Shown here piece after piece: positions 27,101 to 35,559 of a stretch of 64,000 nucleotides of DNA. The position numbers were made by a program, and so were the translations under genes. The DNA lies in the NCBI RefSeq assembly GCF_010692325.1, contig NZ_JAAHHW010000005.1, positions 1 to 64,000 of the forward strand, in the 5' to 3' direction. The notes below the pieces were generated by a model. It made no database searches, had not been told where the DNA came from, and saw only the letters and a program-made list of their open reading frames with translations. Origin of the DNA: Moorena sp. SIO3I8. Its GTDB lineage: Bacteria > Cyanobacteriota > Cyanobacteriia > Cyanobacteriales > Coleofasciculaceae. The stretch's first letter is position 1; every line of letters begins with the position of its first letter.

Positions 27101-27327
27101 ATGCCATTGATCGCACTTTCGACAGGCATTGTGACTAAAGATTCCACTTCTTCTGGAGCCAATCCCGGTGCTTCCGTTTGAATTTCAACTTGGGGAGGAG
27201 CAAAATTGGGAAATACATCTAAGGGCATTTGGGAAACAATGCGAAATCCCCAAACTGTGACGATGATAGCGCCAATTACAACTAGCCAGCGTCGAGCAAT
27301 AGACCACTTCAGGATGGAGTTGAGCAT
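24157..27327 (-). CDS. Heavy-metal RND efflux pump (CzcA/CusA family)
   Basis: A 1056-residue inner-membrane pump with the RND layout: helix 1 (residues about 10-30), large periplasmic loop, helices 2-6 (about 340-500), second loop, and helices 8-12 (about 860-1030). Starts LNSILKWSIARRWLVVIGAIIVTVWG and carries FPNFAPPQVEIQTEAPGLAPEEVE, typical of the heavy-metal branch. The charged helix-4 motif reads AIGSVVDDSIVDMEN, which keeps the Asp pair and Glu of the relay but differs from the DFG of CzcA. Metal specificity cannot be fixed here. Its adaptor gene ends 26 bp upstream. The next gene, a His-rich lipoprotein, starts 151 bp downstream after CTCCCTG heptamers. Confidence 0.93.
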   Translation of the reverse strand: MLNSILKWSIARRWLVVIGAIIVTVWGFRIVSQMPLDVFPNFAPPQVEIQTEAPGLAPEEVESLVTMPVESAINGIPGLTTVRSSSGVGISVVKVIFKWDTNIYQARQLVTERLQQAAARLPEGVESPQISPLSSPIGTILSYAFTIDEDVETPDVPSKIDLMAVRRLVDRDITNQLLAVAGVTQVIAYGGDVRQYQVLVDPAKLTAFDVSLAEVTEAAAAANTNAAGGFLISPDKELLIRGIGRVESIEDLEQSVVVARNGTPVLLSDLADVRIGAALKRGDGSLDGKKAIVVLVNKQPLVDTPTVTKAVEAAMEEIKGGLPENVKVTVTFRQSDFIDSSIKNVRNALRDGIIIVSIILFLFLMNWRTAIITLSAIPLSLLIGMMLLNLFGLGINTMTLGGLAVAIGSVVDDSIVDMENCYRGLRKNQQAGNPINPLQVVYNTSVEVRVSVLFSTVIIAVVFAPIFTLTGVEGRIFAPMGVAYLVSIFASTFVALTLSPALCAFLLATVQLPEEETWVARFSKKLYQPLIRFSIHAPSLVLLTAVAGFVASIIIFTSLGRVFLPEFQERSLVNAFTLYPGVSLDMTNRAGSAMQLALQDDPRFDSVQLRSGRAPGDADAGSVTLGHLDVEISEEGMKDRKATIEKLREEFAKLPGVAPSIGGFISHRMDEVLSGVRSAIAVKIFGPELSELRTIGAQVRDGMQDIPGVVDLILEPQIPIKQVQITFDRAAAARYGLSVGQLSEIVETALNGRVVSQVLEEQQLFDLVVWLKAEYRNNLNTISNLLVDTPTGTKIPLAQVAQISYGKGPNTINRENVSRLIVVSANVADRDLGSVVEEIQAKVKEKVQLPSGYFIQYGGQFESEQRASQNLLVFGTLALIVIAVLMYFAVKSISATVMIMLNLPLALTGGIFSVALGGGILSVASMVGFITLFGVATRNGLLLVDNYNNKLAQGMPLKQVIMDGSTERLVAILMTALTSALGMVPLVIGTGAGKEILQPLAIVVLGGLFTSTALTLLVLPALYAQFGRFFRSKPITPEISPEELNSSFKSGSVVGQ

Positions 27328-27353
27328 TTTGGTCTTACCTATAGTCTTGCTGA

Positions 27354-29027
27354 TTATTGCTTGTTTGCGAAACTATTAGGAATAGCTGAATCTAAATAGC
27401 CATCTGCATTGCTCTGCCCATTTGCTTTTACATCAGCAGTGGAATGATAGTTATTATTGGTCGGTTCATCTGAAATTTCTATAGGTGCTGGTCTTGATTG
27501 TGAAGCAGTGCGGCGTCCCACCATAAAAGCACCAGCTGTAATCACCCCTCCTACAGGAAAAACCCACCACCAGGGTAGGCTAGCAACATTAAGGTTAGTG
27601 GATGTTGCCTGATGATTATGCCCTTCCTGGTCATGTTCATGATCATGTTCATGGTGATCAGCTTTAGAGCCACCCCTTAAGGATTGGGCGTACAACATCA
27701 CCCCCCCTTCAGCCACAATCTGGTCACCTTCAAATAAACCATTCTTGACTTCCACCAAATCCCCAAAAGTTGAACCGAGAGTAAGTTCTACAGGTTCATA
27801 GAAGTTCTGACCATTTTCTACATAAACCAGTTGCTTACCATTAGCATCCACCAAAGCATCTTGAGGAATCGCTAAAGTAGCTACACTGGTTTTATCAGTA
27901 AAAATCTTTAATTGAGTAAACATTCCTGGTTTTAGTTGCCCTCCAGGATTATCCAACCTTACCCTCACTGGCACTACTCGTGTCTGACCTGCCACTATCG
28001 GGTCGATTTGGCTAACTTGACCTATAAAAGTCTGATTAGGCAGACTAGAAACTTCTAATCTGACCTCTTGGCCTATTTTTACCTTGTATAAGTCTTTTTC
28101 ATAAATATTAGCAGTTGCCCAGACTTGATTATTGTTAACAATCGTCATCAGTTGCCCACCTGCGTCTTCAAAGGATTCACCCAAGGTTACTTGCCACTGC
28201 GCTACTGTACCGGAAATTGGAGCAAGCACCGTTACCTTTCCTTGCTCATTAGCAGAATTACTAAGTTGTTGCAGTCGGGTTTTGTAGGTAGTATCGCTCA
28301 GTTGAACCCGAGATTTGGCAGCCTTAACCGCTGTTTGAGCCCGTTTTAGTTCTGCTTCTGCTTCCAGAACTTCCCGACGGCTAAATGCTCTTTTCAGTAA
28401 GGTTTTAGCCTCTGCTAGCTTAGTTTTCGACTCTAGCATCTGACGTCGAGCCAGAGCACCTTCGATTGCTAATGCTAGGTCTTTATCGTACTCTTCTTGG
28501 GCTACTGCTAGCTGAGTTTCAGCTTCATCGATTTCAGCAGCAGCAATTTGACGCTGACGTTCTAAATTTTCCCTAGCTAGTTCGAGATTTGCCTCAGCTT
28601 CTCCCAATGTTGCCTTAGCTTCAGTCAGTCTGTCGAGAGACTCAACCCGCAATTCAATTAACTCCAAGCTAGAGATGACAGCAACCGCTTGACCTTTTTT
28701 GACCCTCTGACCTGGTTTGACCAAAAGTTTAGCAACTGTACCGGGAATCGGCGCTGTTACTTGCGCCTGTTGGTTGGGCTGGGTTTCAATTTGCCCGGTG
28801 GTTTTAATCCCAATATCCAAAAACTGCCTAGAGACGGATTGGAGTTTAATCCCAATTTGACTAGCGGTGGTGGCATCTACCTTAATTCCTTCGGGATTGC
28901 TGGTGGCTTCGGTTCCGCTTTGGAACTCATTGCCATGCCCGGCATGGGCGAAAACAGCAACTGGTGCGATCGCTATCACCAGCAAAAAGGTAAACGTTGA
29001 AGCCAGGATTGTTTCTGTCTTGTGCAT
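27354..29027 (-). CDS. RND efflux periplasmic adaptor (CzcB-like)
   Basis: A 557-residue membrane fusion protein with a signal peptide (about 1-28), a lipoyl half (VTAPIPGTVAKLLVKPGQRVKKGQ, about 88-111), a coiled coil (about 120-250), a second lipoyl half (VTVLAPISGTVAQWQVTLGESF), a beta-barrel, and a His/Glu-rich linker (KADHHEHDHEHDQEGHNH, about 455-475). Unlike most CzcB proteins a membrane helix follows (SLPWWWVFPVGGVITAGAFMVG, about 485-508). First gene of the minus-strand efflux operon. Confidence 0.92.
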   Translation of the reverse strand: MHKTETILASTFTFLLVIAIAPVAVFAHAGHGNEFQSGTEATSNPEGIKVDATTASQIGIKLQSVSRQFLDIGIKTTGQIETQPNQQAQVTAPIPGTVAKLLVKPGQRVKKGQAVAVISSLELIELRVESLDRLTEAKATLGEAEANLELARENLERQRQIAAAEIDEAETQLAVAQEEYDKDLALAIEGALARRQMLESKTKLAEAKTLLKRAFSRREVLEAEAELKRAQTAVKAAKSRVQLSDTTYKTRLQQLSNSANEQGKVTVLAPISGTVAQWQVTLGESFEDAGGQLMTIVNNNQVWATANIYEKDLYKVKIGQEVRLEVSSLPNQTFIGQVSQIDPIVAGQTRVVPVRVRLDNPGGQLKPGMFTQLKIFTDKTSVATLAIPQDALVDANGKQLVYVENGQNFYEPVELTLGSTFGDLVEVKNGLFEGDQIVAEGGVMLYAQSLRGGSKADHHEHDHEHDQEGHNHQATSTNLNVASLPWWWVFPVGGVITAGAFMVGRRTASQSRPAPIEISDEPTNNNYHSTADVKANGQSNADGYLDSAIPNSFANKQ

Positions 29028-29597
29028 AATGGATCAGTGCTTTTTATGCTCAGCAGAGGGTGCAAGTAGTCACCATAGCCTCCACCCAGACACCTAAGAT
29101 GTCAGGATGGTCATTTGCTGTCGTCTTGATTAAGTATCACAAGCAAATATGAAATCAGGATGAAATGTTAGGTATCAATGAAATTATTTTTTTTAGGACT
29201 TTGGTAAGCCTTCAGCTTCTGAGAGTAGGAAATTGGGCGTTGCTGAATTAAGGAATGAATGCGCGATCACCTGGTTTTGTTAAAGCCCCCTAAATCCCCC
29301 AAATTTGGGGGACTTTGATAGTTTTGTTCCCCCCAGAATTGGGGGGCTAGGGGGGCGAAACCATACCCAAAATCAGCAACGCCGGAAATTGATTTTTTGA
29401 TATTTGTTAATGGCTGTCACAATTTCATTTTGATTACATATATTTATATCAATCTATGTTTTATAATTAGGATTGACATACATTAGCTATAGGTTCGTGC
29501 AGCTTTAAGCTAATTTATCCAAGGAAAGTTAGGCGTTGCCCCGCTTTCTTTCCCGCATATCGCTACTATAGACAAAGTATCCAGCGGGAAAAGACAG
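29028..29597. other. Divergent promoter region of the efflux operon and two-component genes
   Basis: 570 bp between the adaptor and the response-regulator genes. A dispersed repeat with CCCCCAAATTTGGGGG and CCCCCCAGAATTGGGGGG dyads lies at 29283-29365; a related one is at 31857-31935. The AT-rich stretch 29395-29500 is the most promoter-like. I cannot point to a clear regulator dyad. Confidence 0.6.
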
Positions 29598-30293
29598 ATG
29601 AGAGTACTGCTAGTTGAAGATGAGCCAGACTTGGGTGCTGCAATTAAGCGAGCGTTGAATATAGAGAAGTACGTGGTGGACTTGGTTGTTAACGGCACTG
29701 ACGCTTGGGGTTATTTAAATAACCACGAAACCCAATATACCCTAGCTATCTTCGACTGGTTGCTGCCAGGGCTATCGGGACTAGAGTTACTGCGTCAGTT
29801 ACGCTATCGTAATAATCCCTTACCTATTTTGATGCTAACGGCAAAAGACCGCTTGGAAGATAGAGTGATGGGTTTGGATACGGGAGCCGATGACTATTTA
29901 GTGAAACCGTTCCGAATGGCAGAGTTGCTAGCAAGAGTTAGAGCCTTGCACCGGCGAACACCCCTACTCCAGCCCCAACAACTCCAGGTGGGTGAGCTTA
30001 TTTTAGACTATGGTAACCGAACGGTTCATCGTCTTGCTGCTAACGGTGAGAAACTCGACATTCCACTCACGAATAAAGAATTCCAGCTCTTAGAGTATTT
30101 CATGAAGCATCCGAATCAGGTGATGACCACCAACCAAATTCGCAATCAACTTTGGGAAGTGAATGCAGAACCGATTAGTAACGTAGTGGCAGCTCAAATG
30201 CGCCTGCTACGTCGGAAACTTGAATCAATCAACTCCAGGATTCCGATTGAAACTGTGCATGGTTTGGGATATCGTCTCAATTTGAAAAAATAA
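29598..30293 (+). CDS. OmpR-family response regulator (RppA/NrsR-like)
   Basis: A 231-residue response regulator: receiver domain with Glu8/Asp9, phospho-acceptor Asp53 (IFDWLLPG) and Lys103 (LVKPF), then a winged-helix DNA-binding domain (about 130-230; LTNKEFQLLEYFMKHPNQVMT and ETVHGLGYRL). The opening VLLVEDEPDLGAAIKRALN resembles the cyanobacterial RppA/NrsR group, which controls metal-efflux operons. Divergent from the RND operon, which is its probable target. The stop overlaps the start of the kinase gene (TAATG). Confidence 0.92.
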   Translation: MRVLLVEDEPDLGAAIKRALNIEKYVVDLVVNGTDAWGYLNNHETQYTLAIFDWLLPGLSGLELLRQLRYRNNPLPILMLTAKDRLEDRVMGLDTGADDYLVKPFRMAELLARVRALHRRTPLLQPQQLQVGELILDYGNRTVHRLAANGEKLDIPLTNKEFQLLEYFMKHPNQVMTTNQIRNQLWEVNAEPISNVVAAQMRLLRRKLESINSRIPIETVHGLGYRLNLKK

Positions 30294-31687
30294 TGAATCG
30301 AAATAAGCTATTTAACCAGACTCGTGGGAAATTAGCACTTTCCTATGCCATCGTCATGGGGTTTATTTTGAGCCTGTTGGGATTTGGTGTTTACAGAGCG
30401 ATCGTTCATACCCATTTAGTCACTTCAGACCGGGAGTTAAAATCCGTTGCGGGGACACTCCATGATAGTCTCGAATGGAAACTCAAGGAACCTGGACAGG
30501 TAGAGCCGATAATTGGGGAACTTTTACCGAATCTGTGTATCGTTGGAGTTAACTGTTCTAAACCACTGGTGAGTTCCCAGCGCCACATCCTCAGTGCTCT
30601 TAGCCAAGGTCACTACTACATCCGCCTATTTGATACCTCAGGACGTTTAATTGCCGTTGCAGGAAGTTACCCAGAGGGATTACCCCAGGTGTTTAATCAA
30701 GCACCTTGGCAAACCATTTCCGATGGTAAGGGCAACTCCTATCACCAAATTTCTCTATCGCTACATACTCAAGATCAGCGGGATTGGGGATATTTGCAGG
30801 TGGGGCACTCTCTCCAATACCTCAACAACTACCTCAATACGGTAAAATTAATCTTGGGATTAGGTCTGCCAATGGCAATGATCTTAGTGGGCAGTGGCAG
30901 TTGGTGGTTAGCAGGGTTGGCGATGCAACCTATTTACCAATCCTACAGACAGATTCAACAGTTTACCGCCGATGCTGCCCACGAGCTACGGACACCGATA
31001 GCTGCCACACTGGCAACGGTTGAGTCAGCACTTTTGATGCCCAGCTTGGATCAACAAGAAGCACGAAACATTCTGGAAATTGTTGAACGTCAAAATCAGC
31101 GGCTGAGTCAGTTAGTTGCGGATTTGTTGTTGTTGTCTCGCTTAGATAGACAACCGGCATCTGTGGGTAACCAGACATGCTGTCTCAATGACCTAGTTAG
31201 CGATTTAGTTGAGGAATTAGCAGCCTTGGCAATCGCTGCCGAGATTACGTTGACATCTTCGGTGCGAGTGCAAACTCCTCTGGAGGTTGTGGGTCATTCT
31301 GAGCAGCTTTATCGCTTAGTTTCTAATTTAATTATTAATGGTATCCAATACACCCCTGTGGGTGGTAAAGTAACTGTTATTTTAGACAAGAGCGACCAAC
31401 AGGCGGTGATCCAGGTAGAAGATACGGGGATTGGTATTGCCCCAGAAGACCAAGGGCGAATTTTTGATCGCTTTTATCGGGTAAATTGCGATCGCTCTCG
31501 TCACACAGGAGGTTCCGGATTAGGGCTGGCAATTGCTTATGCGATCGCTCAAGCCCACCACGGTAGCTTACAAGTATACAGCGAACGAGGTGTTGGTAGT
31601 AGATTTACTCTTCGATTACCCAAGGCAGTTACTTCGTTTGATCAGGAACACTTTAGCGCTCCAATTGTTTTTCAGTCCAATTCCTAA
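30293..31687 (+). CDS. Sensor histidine kinase (RppB/NrsS-like)
   Basis: A 464-residue kinase with membrane helices at about 12-35 and 180-210 bracketing a periplasmic sensor of about 145 residues that includes CIVGVNC (a Cys pair able to bind metal). The HisKA H-box FTADAAHELRTPIAATL puts the phospho-accepting His at residue 230; the ATPase N, D and G boxes (LVSNLIINGIQYT, VEDTGIGI, GGSGLGLAIA) follow. Translationally coupled to the response regulator. Confidence 0.93.
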   Translation: MNRNKLFNQTRGKLALSYAIVMGFILSLLGFGVYRAIVHTHLVTSDRELKSVAGTLHDSLEWKLKEPGQVEPIIGELLPNLCIVGVNCSKPLVSSQRHILSALSQGHYYIRLFDTSGRLIAVAGSYPEGLPQVFNQAPWQTISDGKGNSYHQISLSLHTQDQRDWGYLQVGHSLQYLNNYLNTVKLILGLGLPMAMILVGSGSWWLAGLAMQPIYQSYRQIQQFTADAAHELRTPIAATLATVESALLMPSLDQQEARNILEIVERQNQRLSQLVADLLLLSRLDRQPASVGNQTCCLNDLVSDLVEELAALAIAAEITLTSSVRVQTPLEVVGHSEQLYRLVSNLIINGIQYTPVGGKVTVILDKSDQQAVIQVEDTGIGIAPEDQGRIFDRFYRVNCDRSRHTGGSGLGLAIAYAIAQAHHGSLQVYSERGVGSRFTLRLPKAVTSFDQEHFSAPIVFQSNS

Positions 31688-31856
31688 GTATTGACCGCTT
31701 CACCTAAAGGATAAAGTATGAAAGAGAAAGGAACAAAGATAAATAGTTAGGGATGAATACATATAGAGCAAAACATACCAGTTGTTGAACAACCGATAAA
31801 TTGAACTATTTCATCCTTCATATTGGGAGCATGTCAATTTTGTTAATCCCTGATTC

Positions 31857-31935
31857 AGATCCCCCGTTTCCCTTAAAAAAGGGAGACTTTTGAATCTAAT
31901 TCCCCCCTTTTTTAAGGGGGGCTAGGGGGGATCTA
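31857..31935. repeat. Dispersed palindromic repeat (GATCCCCC...GGGGGGATC)
   Basis: GATCCCCCGTTTCCCTTAAA and GGGGGGCTAGGGGGGATC form an element with paired CCCTT/AAGGG segments, similar to the one at 29283-29365. It lies between the kinase gene and dps and may act as a bidirectional terminator. Confidence 0.65.
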
Positions 31936-31952
31936 TGTACATAATTACAAGC

Positions 31953-32432
31953 TTATTTTAAAATACTGCGCAGCATCCAAGCCGTTTTTTCGTGTATGCT
32001 CATTCGTTCGGTCAACAGGTCAGCTGTAGACTCATCGTTAGCACGTTCAGCGGCTGGGAAAACAGACCGTGCAGTTCGTACCACTGCCTCATTGGCTTCC
32101 ACTAGCAAGCGCACCATTTCCTCAGCATCCGGAACATCGCTGGTTTCTGGGATGGACGATAATTGCGCATATTGACTGTAGCTGCCAGGAGCAGGATAGC
32201 CTAGGGTACGAATCCGCTCTGCTACCGCATCCACTGCTAAAGCCAACTCATTGTACTGTTGCTCAAACATCAGGTGTAGGGAGTTGAACATTGGTCCGGT
32301 AACATTCCAGTGGAAAGCATGGGTCTTCAGGTATAGGGTATAAGTGTCCGCTAGCAGACGAGACAATCCCTCAGCAATCTCTTTGCGGTCTTGTTCATCA
32401 ATACCAATATTGACAGGTACAATCGTTGCCAT
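31953..32432 (-). CDS. dps: Dps-family ferritin-like protein
   Basis: A 159-residue Dps (DNA-binding protein from starved cells) homologue that would store iron and protect DNA from peroxide. Ferroxidase-type residues are visible: [29 protein letters not shown] (His/His/Asp or Glu ligands at the dimer interface) followed by [20 protein letters not shown]. Normal length, AGGAG ribosome site upstream of 32432. It is a neighbour of a sulfiredoxin gene, which fits an oxidative-stress context. Confidence 0.95.
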   Translation of the reverse strand: MATIVPVNIGIDEQDRKEIAEGLSRLLADTYTLYLKTHAFHWNVTGPMFNSLHLMFEQQYNELALAVDAVAERIRTLGYPAPGSYSQYAQLSSIPETSDVPDAEEMVRLLVEANEAVVRTARSVFPAAERANDESTADLLTERMSIHEKTAWMLRSILK

Positions 32433-32566
32433 AGTATTCTCCTCAAGGTTCCTAGCAAAAACTAGTGGTGACCGTAAGCTTTAAACACCTTAACTTTAAG
32501 CAATTAGGGTTTACTTGGGAATTCACCCAAGGTATGAACCTATTTTTGTCCCAAAATTGCTAATTT

Positions 32567-32830
32567 TCACGCTAAATGCCGTTTTAAGACCGACCGAGGA
32601 GCGCGACGCACGCGGCACTTAATGGTTTTTTTTCCTAAACGCTGGTGTGCTTCGTAACGGTGGCAACCGGAAAAACCATAGTATTGCCCATCTACTTCTA
32701 ACACATCAATGGGTTCGAGCAAACCCTCTTTGGCAATTGATTCCATTAGCGCCGCCACCTTGTTTGGATCATTTTGTCGTGGTAGAGGACGGCGGATTTG
32801 CTCTAGGGGAATTTCTTTGATATCTACCAT
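32567..32830 (-). CDS. srx: Sulfiredoxin
   Basis: An 87-residue ParB/Srx-fold protein. The motif YGFSGCHRYEAHQRLG, with catalytic Cys56, is diagnostic for sulfiredoxin, which reduces over-oxidised 2-Cys peroxiredoxins with ATP. IRRPLPRQNDPNKVAALMESI at the start is the ParB-like half. Minus strand, 134 bp upstream of dps. Confidence 0.9.
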   Translation of the reverse strand: MVDIKEIPLEQIRRPLPRQNDPNKVAALMESIAKEGLLEPIDVLEVDGQYYGFSGCHRYEAHQRLGKKTIKCRVRRAPRSVLKRHLA

Positions 32831-33013
32831 AGTGCTAGTAATTTTTCAATTTAGTTTTGATGGTAATAGTGTTAGGGATTAGGGGTTAGGGCTTGGGTTA
32901 AGGGTTTTAGTACCTAATGTAAGTGTGCCTAATCTAAGCATTGCTAATCCCTAATACCAGGATTCCCGTAGGGACGAGGTTCGGGTAGAATAGGAAAAAT
33001 TAACCAAGGGCTC

Positions 33014-34054
33014 ATGAATCAAGCCACTTTTAATCCTAATGAGATTACTGTGCCCAATGGCTGCTTCTTTGGCTTGCCCTATTCGGTTGAAGAGGCATCA
33101 ATCGTGTTTCTGCCTGTTCCTTGGGACGTGACCACATCTTACCGAGAGGGCGCAGCAAACGGTCCCCAAGGGATAATACAAGCTTCCGTACAGTTAGATT
33201 GGTACGACTTTGATGTACCCCAAGCTTGGCAAACAAGTTGTGGAACTATACCGATTAACTCAGCTATCCAAGACCAAAATAGTGCCATGAGGTTGATAGC
33301 TAAAGAGATTATTCAGTATTTAGAAGCTGGTGGCAATGTGGATGATGATGCGATCGCAAAACAGTTAGCCATCGTTAATCAAGCCTGTGCTGCACTCAAC
33401 AACTGGGTTTACACTCAGGCACTGGAACTGCTGGAGCAAGGCAAGTTGGTTGCCATCGTCGGTGGCGATCACAGTGTTCCTTTTGGGTTAATGAAAGCCC
33501 TAACACAGCAACACGAGGAATACGGCATTTTACAAATTGATGCCCATGCCGATCTCCGGCAAGCCTATGAAGGGTTTACTTACTCCCATGCCTCGATCAT
33601 GTACAATGCTCTGACCCTACCTCAGATTAATCGTTTAGTTCAGGTTGGCATCCGAGATGTTTGTCAAGAGGAAATGTCTTGGGCTCATAGCGATCGCCGG
33701 ATTGTAGTGTTTGATGACTGGCAGCTCAAAGCTAACGCTTACGAAGGTATAACCTGGGCAGCCCAGTGCCAGGAAATTATTGCTAATTTACCGAATAAAG
33801 TTTATATTAGCTTTGACATTGACGGATTAAACCCCTCTTATTGTCCCAATACAGGTACTCCTGTGCCGGGAGGATTGGAATATAACGAGGCAATGTATTT
33901 AGTGCGATCGCTAGTCAAAGCTGGAAAAACTATTATTGGTTTTGATCTGTGCGAAGTTGCTCCTGGAGACTCTGGGGATGAGTGGGATGGTAATGTTGGC
34001 GCTAGAATTTTGTACAAGCTTGCCTGTTTAACTAGGTATAGGAATACTTTATAG
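33014..34054 (+). CDS. speB: Ureohydrolase, agmatinase-like
   Basis: A 346-residue arginase/agmatinase-family enzyme. The metal ligands are complete: His153 (GGDHSVPFG), Asp176, His178 and Asp180 (QIDAHADLR), Asp268 and Asp270 (SFDIDGLNP). In the family these hold two Mn (or Ni) ions that activate water to split a guanidino group. Neighbouring speA and a DHS-like gene favour agmatine as the substrate, giving putrescine. One cyanobacterial branch of this family is now known to be a guanidine hydrolase, so substrate is not certain; the Ni-insertion genes seen beside that enzyme are absent here. The stop TAG falls in the terminus of a repeat element. Confidence 0.85.
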   Translation: MNQATFNPNEITVPNGCFFGLPYSVEEASIVFLPVPWDVTTSYREGAANGPQGIIQASVQLDWYDFDVPQAWQTSCGTIPINSAIQDQNSAMRLIAKEIIQYLEAGGNVDDDAIAKQLAIVNQACAALNNWVYTQALELLEQGKLVAIVGGDHSVPFGLMKALTQQHEEYGILQIDAHADLRQAYEGFTYSHASIMYNALTLPQINRLVQVGIRDVCQEEMSWAHSDRRIVVFDDWQLKANAYEGITWAAQCQEIIANLPNKVYISFDIDGLNPSYCPNTGTPVPGGLEYNEAMYLVRSLVKAGKTIIGFDLCEVAPGDSGDEWDGNVGARILYKLACLTRYRNTL

Positions 34055-34200
34055 CAGTTATCAATTGGGTCAGGTAAAAAGTTCTAGGTTTTAGGGAGTA
34101 GGGAGTAGGGAGTAGGGAGTAGTGATGCATCGCTCTTTCCTAAAGTTCCCTGTTCCGAGATCCGCTGTTCCCATAAATCCTAATTCACCTGACTGCTGTA
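34051..34200. repeat. Family-A element joining the stop codons of two convergent genes
   Basis: An element with termini TATAGCAGTTATCAATTGGG and TAATTCACCTGACTGCTGTA, holding GGGAGTA heptamers. Its left end supplies the stop TAG of the ureohydrolase gene, and its right end the stop (34185-34187) and last codons of the DHS-like gene. Both genes therefore end inside its inverted termini. Confidence 0.75.
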
Positions 34201-35324
34201 GATTGGGTAGCCAAATGTGCCTCTTGCAACTGCTCCAGTAAGGTTTTCCGTTGGTCATAGAGGCGTTTTAGAGGACGAGGCGCTACCTTAGCTAGGCAGT
34301 AAGCTGTCAGTAGGGGCATAGCAATAGTCGAGTCGCAATAAACCACTACTGTTTCTGATAACTTTTGTGGATCAAGCTTGCACCAAGAGACCGCCTCCGA
34401 TGGAGTTGCTCCTGACAAACCCCCTGTGTCTGGGCGGGCATCAGTTACCTGAAGAAAGTAATCATGCCCCTTCTCATCAATACCCAAGACTTCTTGAAGA
34501 TACGGTTCCGTCTGCAACATGAAATTTTTCGGCGAGCCACCTCCCAAGATCCAAATCCCACTGGCTCCCCCATTGTTTTTAGCTGCCAGCACAATTGCTG
34601 CGGTTTCATTCACATCCAAGGACACATCAATGACTGGTCCGGTGCCCTGCAACCCTAGCGCTGCTAAATTCATCCCAATCGAACTATCTCCAGGACTGGA
34701 GGTATAGATAGGGACTCCTAACCGATAAGCTGCCGCCAGCAGGGATTGGTTTTCCAGTGCCAATGTCTGCTCCCGTGCAGCAATGTACTTACCGCAGAGG
34801 TAGTGAAACTCTGCCGTTCCCATTTGATCCTTAAACTCAGGCTGTTCAATGATCTGACGAAAGAACTTATCCGTTGATAGCAGCACGTCATAATCGAAGA
34901 AAATGTCATAGATCCGGACAACTCCTTCTTTCTGCAATACCACATCACTAATATCGTGCCGCCCTTGATGGAGTTCCAATCCGATGCCAAAGTGAGCGTC
35001 GTGGTAGAGATTGGCTCCCGTAGATACTATCCAATCGACAAACCCTGCCTCCATCAATGGGATAACTGCGGCCATTCCTAAGCCTGCGGGGGTTAATGCT
35101 CCTGTCAAACTTAAACCCACCGTTACGTTGGGCTGCAACATCCGCTCTACCAATAATTGGCAGCCTTCTCGTAATCGACCGGAATTGTAGGCTAGAAACG
35201 TCTGGTCGATCAACTCTGTGATTGGGATTCCTGCCGTAATCGGACCCGGAGCGATTTTACGCCCTTGCAAAAAGCGATTTTCTTTGGTGGGCATGTTAGT
35301 CAAATCACTCGATAAAACTTGCAC
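34185..35324 (-). CDS. Deoxyhypusine synthase-like (probable homospermidine synthase)
   Basis: A 379-residue member of the deoxyhypusine synthase fold. Bacteria lack eIF5A, and DHS-like proteins of cyanobacteria are thought to make homospermidine from putrescine (or spermidine) with NAD. The NAD-binding [13 protein letters not shown] and the active-site loop [10 protein letters not shown] with Lys266 are conserved, as is [10 protein letters not shown]. Neighbouring polyamine genes support the role. Start could be GTG at 35324 or ATG at 35294 ([10 protein letters not shown]); neither has a clear ribosome site. The last codons lie in a repeat element. Confidence 0.85.
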   Translation of the reverse strand: MQVLSSDLTNMPTKENRFLQGRKIAPGPITAGIPITELIDQTFLAYNSGRLREGCQLLVERMLQPNVTVGLSLTGALTPAGLGMAAVIPLMEAGFVDWIVSTGANLYHDAHFGIGLELHQGRHDISDVVLQKEGVVRIYDIFFDYDVLLSTDKFFRQIIEQPEFKDQMGTAEFHYLCGKYIAAREQTLALENQSLLAAAYRLGVPIYTSSPGDSSIGMNLAALGLQGTGPVIDVSLDVNETAAIVLAAKNNGGASGIWILGGGSPKNFMLQTEPYLQEVLGIDEKGHDYFLQVTDARPDTGGLSGATPSEAVSWCKLDPQKLSETVVVYCDSTIAMPLLTAYCLAKVAPRPLKRLYDQRKTLLEQLQEAHLATQSTAVR

Positions 35325-35559
35325 TTCACGACGGTTCTAACTTAAAGATAAACATTGTTTATTGTCAAGGTTCATGGTTCAGGATTCATGGCAAAGATTA
35401 CCTTAGCGCTTGTCTGTGCCATCAATCATATATCCATCGCTTTGGCTGTAGGGAGTACAATGAAATGCTTTTCTTCAGCAGAACTTACCGAAAACTGAGC
35501 ACCAAACCCTATAAGTTGTAGGAAACCCAACAATTCGAGTTACTGGGTAACTCCTGAGC

